NCBI RefSeq assembly: GCF_001949145.1
Contig: NW_019091549.1
Coordinates: forward strand, 60,001 to 124,000
Direction: 5' to 3'
Length of the DNA: 64,000 nucleotides
From: Acanthaster planci
Lineage: Eukaryota; Echinodermata; Asteroidea; Valvatida; Acanthasteridae
A model generated the notes under the pieces. The model was given only the letters and a program-made list of their open reading frames with translations, searched no databases and was not told the origin of the DNA. The position numbers and the translations under genes were made by a program. Below, in pieces: positions 56,647 to 64,000 of the stretch (within the stretch, counting starts at the first letter, position 1; each line of letters opens with the position of its first letter).

Positions 56647-58717
56647 GCCACATTGCAAGGATTATGTTATTTGGGGGAAACTATTTTGTTACTAGTTTCA
56701 GTACATTCTGCTGTAATATGCTATTGTTAAAGAAGAAATCAAGACTTCAGAATACTTTCATATATTTTACATATACATCAACTGTTTTTCTGATTCATAG
56801 TTTTACTGTCAGAAAGGAACTTTGCACACGCAGGTTGGCCAAAGAAATTCATAAGTTGGTGGACATTAAACGTTCTACCTCAAAGCTAATATTTCACGAT
56901 GACAAATGAAGAAGTTAACAGGGGTGAGAATTAAATCGGTGACCTCTAAGATAATATGCCAGCACACTACCAACTATCCAACTCCATGTTGGACATTTTT
57001 CCCAATATGTTAGGGGTAAAATAGAGAAACAAAAAAGGAAAACTACAATTTCAGTTTAAATAAAACAAAATCGCTGTTATCAAAGTAAAAATCATCGGAC
57101 TTACTAGACCATGTTTATAAACTTCAATGAAAGTGGCTTTTTTTCTTGTGCCGTGCCACAAAATTTAACAAACAGCTTAATATGTTCAGTTCCCTCGTCA
57201 ATTTTTTTTTTCATTTTACAGTCTTTGAACAGTGGAAATTCCTACAAGTGTTGGCATTTTCAAAAAAGAATGGTGGCTGTTTTGAGAATGGAAAAGAAAG
57301 AATAAAAGCTTCCCTCCTCCAATTCATTAAAAAGCCTGTGTTTAACATGCTTGTTTTGTTTACATGTACTTGGCCATTACATTTTGGGGAAATCATGTTG
57401 TCAAGGTTTTAAGCACAAAATCATTCAAAAGCAGGGCTTCTTGTTCAAATTCATCTGCAGAGAGTACAAATTAGTGGCACTGAGTTTACTTGTTCTTGAA
57501 AAAGTCTCAGACATTCCTGATGTGAATGCTCAGAAAGAATACTTAAAAATAGATCAATCACAAAAAACACTGATTTGGGGATGAGAAATACTTCTTATTG
57601 TGGATGACAATAATTACTATTTTCATAACTTCATCCACGCGATCATCACATATAATACTCATAAATGTACATTCCTTCAGGGATAACTTGAGGTCCAGTT
57701 CCAAAGAACATCCAAGGACGGACCCAGAACCTTTTGTTGGGGGGGGGCTTGTTTTGACAATTTTTGACAATTTTTTGGACAATGTTTGACAATTTTTCCT
57801 GTAACCTTTTATGGCCATTCTAAGGGGATAAGGCTAAATTGGGGGGCTTTTTGCATGTCTTTTCAAGGAGGGGAAATGAGTCAGGCCAAAAAATTATTTC
57901 TTCCAACAAAACTGTGGCTCTTTTTTGTGGGGGGGGGAATGGTCCTGTTGTCCCCCCCAGGATCCACCCTTGGCTAGCACCTCAAAGAACTGCAAGTTAG
58001 GCAAAATGAATAAGAAATACTCATACTTGTAAGTCATCATCCATGGATTCACAAACCAGACGTTCCATTAAATATAAATATACTGAATACCATTAGTATG
58101 ATGAATTACTAATCAAAAGCACATTCAGATATTCTGTAACAGTGTAAATGAATCAGAGTGGAATAATAAATAATTTAAAACAGGTACATTTACAGACAAA
58201 GCCTGAATTATAAACCAATTTCTAAAATGATAATCCTTCAAGAACAACAGCTTGATTTAAATTAACAATAATAAGAGACTTCCATTTTTAATTCTAACAA
58301 CTTTGTTACTATGGATACGGGATATTCCGATTTCCAAACAAGCTAACCACATCTCCACACGAAATAAAACTGTAATGACCAGAGTACTAGTAAACTACCA
58401 ACCGCTGCACAAGATTCCAACAACGGTGCACATGATAATAATAATTTTTCAGTCAATGACAGATTATCTGCGATTGAATTTGACCCAAACCAATACCATG
58501 GAGGTAGGAAGCATACGATGGCAAGTTTACACACACAAGCATGACAAGTAACACTCCGCATGCACTCCGTATCCACACTGTCGTTCCTGCAGAAAATTAT
58601 TAACCGCGCACGGAAACTTTGGAATTGGAATTCCTAATTTTCCATTCACTGAGGTTCTCAGGCTTTTACAGAAATACCGCAATGCAAACATAAGAATAAA
58701 AGAAAAAGAGATATTAC

Positions 58718-58845
58718 CTCCATTTTGAAGATCATCAGCATCAAAAATGCCATCCACCTGCCAATTAATTACGCAGTGGAACGTGAGTTAACAGGTGGAC
58801 GCTCCACGTACCATATAGACCAAAAACACCGCCATTGATCTCCAT
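58718..58845 (-). other. Possible first exons of an unidentified minus-strand gene, head-to-head with PMPCA
   Basis: On the minus strand an ATG at 58845 opens MEINGGVFGLY and reaches a strong donor GTACGT after 58812. A second segment, 58757-58718, has a good acceptor (TTGGCAG) and donor (GTAATA). The simple join of the two hits a stop. With the alternative donor four bases further, the second segment reads a hydrophobic WMAFLMLMIFKME. Neither reading is a known protein to me, and no further exon could be followed downstream. It could be chance. Confidence 0.22.
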
Positions 58846-59149
58846 TGGTTTATTATTATTCAAGAGGTATCCTCATATTGGGTTGGGAGAATTCATCATT
58901 GTGAAGAATCGTCGGGGAAAAAATACAGAAATTTTACGTTTTATCCACTCCATCATATTATATATGGAATTCAGTCCCATTTCAATCGATGTTTTTGCAC
59001 TTGAGCCTAATGTTTTGGACACTGGGGACTTTGATTTAAATTTCAACAGAAAAAAAGCGTTTTCGGGTATTTTGATTTCATAGACTAGTAACAGTTTATC
59101 GAGCAGGTCGAGTGTCCCGGTCCTGCAATTTAAAACCCACGTGTCCTAG

Positions 59150-59244
59150 CAGCTATTCCTATCCACACGTGTATGTAGTATGAACTGTATATACGCGCAT
59201 GCACGCGCACGGGCAAGTCTATTCAGAGGTCATGGTTCAACATC
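59150..59244 (+). promoter_or_regulatory. PMPCA upstream region (presumed promoter)
   Basis: The stretch before the start codon has several CpG (ACGCGCATGCACGCGCACGG) in otherwise AT-rich surroundings and no TATA box, as is common for housekeeping genes. Position and sequence only; no transcription start can be read. Confidence 0.35.
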
Positions 59245-62200
59245 ATGATGGCGACTCGCATCGCGAAGAGGGTTGCTGAAAGTTACGCTTTTGTATCGAA
59301 TACAAGAGCGATCGGACACAGGTTAGGCTAAAATTGTCATTGTTACGTTAGAAATCCATGCGTAGAGTAGTATATTATAGCAAGAAGTGGCTGTCAGGGC
59401 CCGGTTCTGACTTGTGAAATCCATCAGACCATGGCGACTGAACTGCATTCTCACCATACCACGCTGAGGCCGAGGCTACTTAGGCCATGTACAAAAAAAT
59501 GATGTACATGTAGATCCTCCATTATGACATGACATTGACAAAATATTATTAGGGCCTAGGCCTGGTACTTGTGGCGTGTTGCATCATCAGGTGCGAGGAA
59601 GCATGGTTGGTGTCGTGAAGAATGCAAGTCGACATGGTCGAGAAGATGTGGTTGTATAAGGTTGAACCATGTGTACGAGAGCATCAGTGTAGATGAATTT
59701 CACATAGGCGTACATGGACACCGTTTGTGTAATTGGCATGAAAGCCAAGTTGATGTATTTTTTGCTCCAAACGGTCAACTTCCATGACTTATAAATTGCA
59801 AATTGGTTATTTGATTTAAATAGCCAATATTTTTTATTTGTTTATCTCTGGGCAAATTGCAAAGACTTTAAATAAGTAGAAAAATAAGAGACAATGATAG
59901 GCGAAAAGACAAGCCCGTGGATTGCCCAGAACTTAAAGTTGATGAAATGAAAAGAACGCCATCTGTTGTTGGGGTTCTGACAATCAACAAGCGGATATGT
60001 TACAATCCTCACAGGAAATAAAACCAAGAGACATTCTGATGAATATAATCATAGACCTAATAATACTTTAAAATTAAAAAGTGATATCCAGCTGTTAAGA
60101 TCCTAACTGTTCTTGTATTGGCCCATATATTCATGTTTTTATTTTACTGAAATAAATTAACCCTAAACCTTTTGCCTTGCAGAAAGATTATGCAGTGGTA
60201 TCAAAACATCAGACCCCCTAAGTTTTTGGAAACTGAAACTTGGGAGAGGGGGCACCCCATAAATGGAAAGCATAAACATAAGATTGAATGGTCAAATTAG
60301 GAAAAGGAAAATGGATTTTAAAAAGGAACAAATCCACCCCTATAAGGATGATCACACTTGTTAACTTAGAGCTGGTCAAAGTACAATTCAGACTGGAGCC
60401 ATTCCCATGGGTTGAGAGCCCATTGCGTGGCTGGTCTTAAACACTTGATAATACACTGGCTGGCTGTGCACCACCTCTCACAGTATGCCCCACATGTGCA
60501 TCATGTTCAACAAGAAGATTTATTGCCAGTACCCGTATGAGGAACATACCATAAAATGGCTCGTTCCTTGCTCTGTGGCTGGAGTGACATTTGAAAAATG
60601 AAGTAAAATTGTTGGAAAAAACTTCTTGGAAATTTTCTAATTTTAAACTTATGACATTGTGACTTAAAAGCTACTTCAAAATGGGAAAAAATATGTGCTT
60701 GCTTGGGAGAATGGACGCTGATAGAGACCGAGCTGAAGGTGAAGGGCTCAGGCTCTGACAGCATCCAATCTCCTGATCCAGTCTTAAACCCTAAACCTGC
60801 AGGGCATTTTGGTTAGAAACCGTACCAGACACATCAGTCTGCATCCTTTGTCAAAGTGGCTTGCCTGCCCGGTACAATAAGATCCAACAAGGTCAACTCT
60901 CCCCAAGCCCAAATTAAGAGCCTGGGAGTCTGTGGTTGCCAACCACCATAAGATCCAACAGTGGCATTGTTCAATGGGACGAGCTTCAATTGTCTCAAAA
61001 CGGGCAATTTTGTCAGCTGCTGTTAATTGCCGACTGCAACAAAGTGCACCAGACTTGAACACCTGCTGCGCTATGCTGCGTCTCGCAGGGATAGGTTATT
61101 TGAATGAACGTTTAAGACCAGCCAGGCACATATCGTCACAGTTTTCACGAAGAGACAATTCAACCCAAATCATGATTTTTTTTAAGTTTATTTTTTTTGG
61201 CAAAATCAACTAGGCTATACAATGCCTACAACTTAATGTAATCATTTTTTACCAAATCTTCTGAAATCACCCAAATCATGTTTATCTCTGTGAGGTAATA
61301 TTCAACTAAACTGCATTCTTAGTTTCCACGAAGAGACAATTTTGTCTTCCATAGATGTAACGTTGGCAAAAAGATCAAAACCATGGGCAAAACTGGTTTT
61401 GCAGTTTTCACAAAGAGACAATTTGAATCCAGCCAATGTGTACAAATGTAACAATGTTGCACCTGGCTATAGCGAGAGCGTGTACTGTGTGTTCAGTTTT
61501 CACAAAGAGACAATTTTAAGCACGAATTTTAGGATTTCACGAACAGACAATCTTGTTTGTTTACAAAATAAACAACTTTAATTTACCTCTACAAATATAA
61601 GTTTTGTAGTTTTGTGTCATGTAACATCCCCTCTTGCATGGAGTATTATTGGTGAATTTAAAGGCACGCTAAAGTCTACGAAATTAAGCATTTGAAAAAG
61701 AGACCAACTTCAAATGCGATGTTCTCAAAACCTATGTTTTGCAATCCAATGAGAAAATTGTCTCTTCACAAAAACTGTGACAATATACCTATACATTGGA
61801 ACACTATTGTTACAAGGTCCTAGAGATAACCCTGTCTTAAACAGGTACCTTGTTTTATTAACAACAGAAAACAGAGACTTGGGATGTGAAAAAGTTGTTA
61901 CAAACATGACGTTGTATTAACTGTGCTTTTCTTATCTGTGCCCAACTAAAATCTGATGCACGTTCAAAAGAGTGCTTGCTCTCTTCACTGTCACGGAGGG
62001 CAGTTTTTGTGATGTAAATTCACTGACAATGGAAGTACAAAGCATCTGCTCATGCACATCACAAGGAACAATAGCCTTTCCTTCACCATGGCTCATCATG
62101 CAAGCAGCAAATAGCTGAATGCTGTAAAAAATATATGAAATGAAAAGGTTATCGAAGTGGGACCTAGGACATGACGGACACTAATGGTTTTTTTTTTTCT

Positions 62201-63959
62201 GTCACATGGACGCATTTTCTTAAGGTTGAAAGGTCGTCTGGGAAGTCGCAGCTTCTGCAGTGCTGACAACAGCAGTGCGGGAAGCGTTCCCTTGACGCAG
62301 CCGCTACCAGGCGTGCCCCAGCCGGTCTACGCGGCACTTTCCAACCACTCCCAAGACTCACAGGTCACCACGCTGGACAATGGGATGCGAGTGGCCTCTC
62401 TGAACAAGTTTGGCCAGTTTTGCACAGTGGGAGGTAAGCAGGATTTGTGAATATCTGAACTTTGTCCAATGCCACATTGGAGCATGCCCAACTTTGTCCA
62501 CTGATCCAGCTTTGTTCATTACTGGGGTATGCCCAACTTTGGCCACTGGCTCAATTTTGTCCATTGCTGAGTTGTGCCCAACTTTGTCCACTGGCCCGAG
62601 TTTGTTGCTTTGTCAACACAGTTTGACATAATTGGGGCAAGAGACAAAGTTGGGACAGAACAGTTTGTGCATTTCTTTGGAATACTATTTAGACCCTGAG
62701 CAGGGACAGTGGAACCAGTGTCGTCCATTTCCAAATATTTGTCTCGATATTACACCACCTGTCATGCATAACAGTATTTAGGTTCTTCAGGAGAGCCCTA
62801 TTTACTCTCAATCACATCTTGCACCTCGTCAGACTTTTTTTTATATGAATTATGTTGACATCTTTCATGAGTATATAGTATGCAATTGGATCATCATTTT
62901 TCAACAAGCGCTGTTTGTTTGTTGGGGTGTTGGTGTGTATGCGTGTGTTTGTTTGTTTGTTTGTTGGGGGTGTTTGTTTGTTTGTTTGTTTTTTGGGTTT
63001 TTTTTTTTTTAAGAATTCTCTATCGGTCCACAATTTTGAAGTGTCATAAACATCAGGAAGTTTACCCTTTTTCCTGATGTGACAGTAAAAGAGTCATTCA
63101 TTTCAAGAGGGTAACATTAAGGTTGATTTGAGAATAGTTGAACGGTTTAAAGTAAGGTTCGAGTTTTACAGAGTTCAAGAATTTCTAATGAAATTTTCAT
63201 CATTCCTTGTTCCATGTCATGATTGTTAGTTTTGATTGACTCTGGGTCACGATATGAAGCTACCTACACAAAAGGCATATCTCACTTCCTGGAAAAGCTG
63301 GCATTTGGGGTAAGTTTCTCTTGAATTGTCAGAGTCTGCTGGATTTTCAATATGAGTGGTGTCGTTTTGTCCCCAAAACTGGCATTGAATAAAAAAAGTG
63401 AGGCAGATGAAATCTGTTAAGTCATTGTGTTGGTTTGTTTCATCAGGTTGAAATAACTTGAGTTGTGATATTTTTTAATGCATGGAAATTGAATCGTCTT
63501 AGCATTGTTATCTGAATTATGGTGTCTATGAAGGAGTCAAATAATTTGAAGTTTCAACCAATCTTTACTGATTTCATGTCTTTTTGCCGGACAGTCCACA
63601 GAATTGTACAAAAATAGAGATCACATACTGCAGGAGCTGGAGAAGTATGGCGGAATTTGCGACTGCCAGTCATCAAGGTGAACTTTTCAACTAATTTGTC
63701 AACTTAAAAAGGAATATTTTGGTTGCACATGCTTGCTCACAGAGTGTGTTCCAAACATTTGTTTTTTGTTGGAATCCTGGGTTATATTTGCTGCATGATG
63801 CTTTGAAACTGTTCCAGTGATGGTTGACAAAGAAACATGCTGTGTTGTAATTGCAGAGACACCTTGATCTATGGGGTGTCGGCCGACACGCGAGGTCTGC
63901 CCGAGGTCGTCAAGATCTTGTCGCAGGTTGTCCTTCAACCAAACCTGACCTTGGCCGAG
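59245..63959 (+). CDS. PMPCA: Mitochondrial processing peptidase alpha subunit, first five exons (partial at right edge)
   Basis: Exons 59245-59321, 62225-62433, 63230-63309, 63595-63677 and 63857-63959 join in phase (2, 1, 0, 2, 0) and the gene runs off the window. The start [16 protein letters not shown] is an Arg-rich amphipathic presequence, as expected for a matrix protein. Recognisable family segments are [74 protein letters not shown] and [17 protein letters not shown] is a heterodimer that removes presequences from imported proteins. The alpha subunit is the substrate-recognising, non-catalytic partner, and the sequence shows this directly: the position of the metal site reads HFLEKLAF, without the second His of the beta subunit's HxxEH. 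The two Met codons at the start are adjacent; either could be used. Confidence 0.93.
60421..60715. repeat. Dispersed repeat family, fourth copy (PMPCA intron 1)
   Basis: Shares GGCTGGTCTTAA, GAGGAACATACCATAAAATG, GAAGTAAAATTGTTGG, TCTTGGAAATTTTCTAAT and AATATGTGCTTGCTTGG with the copies at 12.5-14.3 kb. Confidence 0.6.
61131..61784. mobile_element. MITE-like element with six copies of its terminal motif
   Basis: GTTTTCACRAAGAGACAATT occurs at 61141-61160, 61322-61341, 61404-61423, 61496-61515 and (shortened) 61533-61552, and inverted at 61756-61775. The first and last copies extend outward in the same way (GTCACAG and CTGTGAC), so they look like terminal inverted repeats. In PMPCA intron 1. 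Confidence 0.7.
62455..62605. repeat. Degenerate tandem repeat of about 58 bp
   Basis: GCCCAACTTTGTCCACTG and similar words recur at about 62486, 62530 and 62577 with half-unit variants between. Located just after PMPCA exon 2. Confidence 0.65.
62910..63012. repeat. (GTTT)n microsatellite and T run
   Basis: GTTTGTTTGTTTGTTTG blocks interrupted by GGGGTGT, ending in a T run, in PMPCA intron 2. Confidence 0.9.
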
Positions 63960-64000
63960 GTAAATGCTTCTTTAGTAACAACCTGCTCCATAACTGTCCC

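Larger units (their letters stand above)
53591..58717. other. Spacer between divergent laminin and PMPCA genes
   Basis: Contains the laminin 5' flank, two inverted-repeat elements (54388-54608, 56257-56646) and a G-run segment near 57720-57960 that looks like an old interspersed repeat. I see no exon with coding character on either strand. Confidence 0.5.
59322..62224 (+). other. PMPCA intron 1
   Basis: A 2.9-kb intron with donor GTTAGG and acceptor TTTTCTTAAG. It contains a member of a dispersed repeat (about 60421-60715) and a transposon-like element with six copies of its terminal motif (61131-61784). No internal exon with coding character is visible. Confidence 0.7.

Noticed and set aside
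57558-57960. TTTGACAATTTT repeats and G runs as a possible regulatory array
   Set aside because: The block has the look of an old interspersed repeat with homopolymers; no symmetry or spacing suggests protein binding.

Overview
The window is animal nuclear DNA. Coding sequence is split into short exons with GT-AG introns, and about half of the remaining sequence that can be classified is small interspersed repeats. There are no prokaryotic features. The many TAGGCCTA and ACATGTACATGT words, the density of short foldback transposons and the gene content point to a marine invertebrate deuterostome, probably an echinoderm. That placement is an inference, not something the sequence proves.

Three protein-coding genes can be read exon by exon. 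(1) Plus strand, 4154-9615: six phase-0 exons encode a 326-residue multi-pass membrane protein of unknown function, built from two tandem four-helix units that share the same intron positions. (2) Minus strand, 53590-15483: 34 exons (33 junctions, all phase-consistent, 6261 nt including stop) encode a secreted laminin chain of 2086 residues. Its N-terminal domain, its domain IV type B (LF), its last six LE modules and its C-terminal end are of the beta class. Between the beta-type LE modules sits a second globular domain of the IV type A (L4) kind that normally marks gamma and alpha chains, and the coiled coil has no Cys-rich beta knob. (3) Plus strand, from 59245 off the right edge: the first five exons of the mitochondrial processing peptidase alpha subunit (PMPCA).

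Layout: 1-4150 is noncoding with two foldback elements, one of them split by a nested insertion. 4154-9790 is gene 1. 9790-15480 separates the convergent 3' ends of gene 1 and the laminin gene and holds a repeat family and a TTAA-type MITE. 15.48-53.6 kb is the laminin gene, whose introns carry five of the six TTAA-type MITE copies, three SINE-like copies, minisatellites and two assembly gaps. 53.6-59.2 kb is the divergent spacer between laminin and PMPCA, with possible first exons of an unidentified minus-strand gene at 58.7-58.85 kb. From 59.2 kb on is PMPCA, with a MITE carrying six copies of its own terminal motif in intron 1.

The three genes have unrelated jobs (unknown membrane protein, basement membrane, mitochondrial import). 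I see no evidence that they work as a unit. The most notable item is the mixed-architecture laminin chain.
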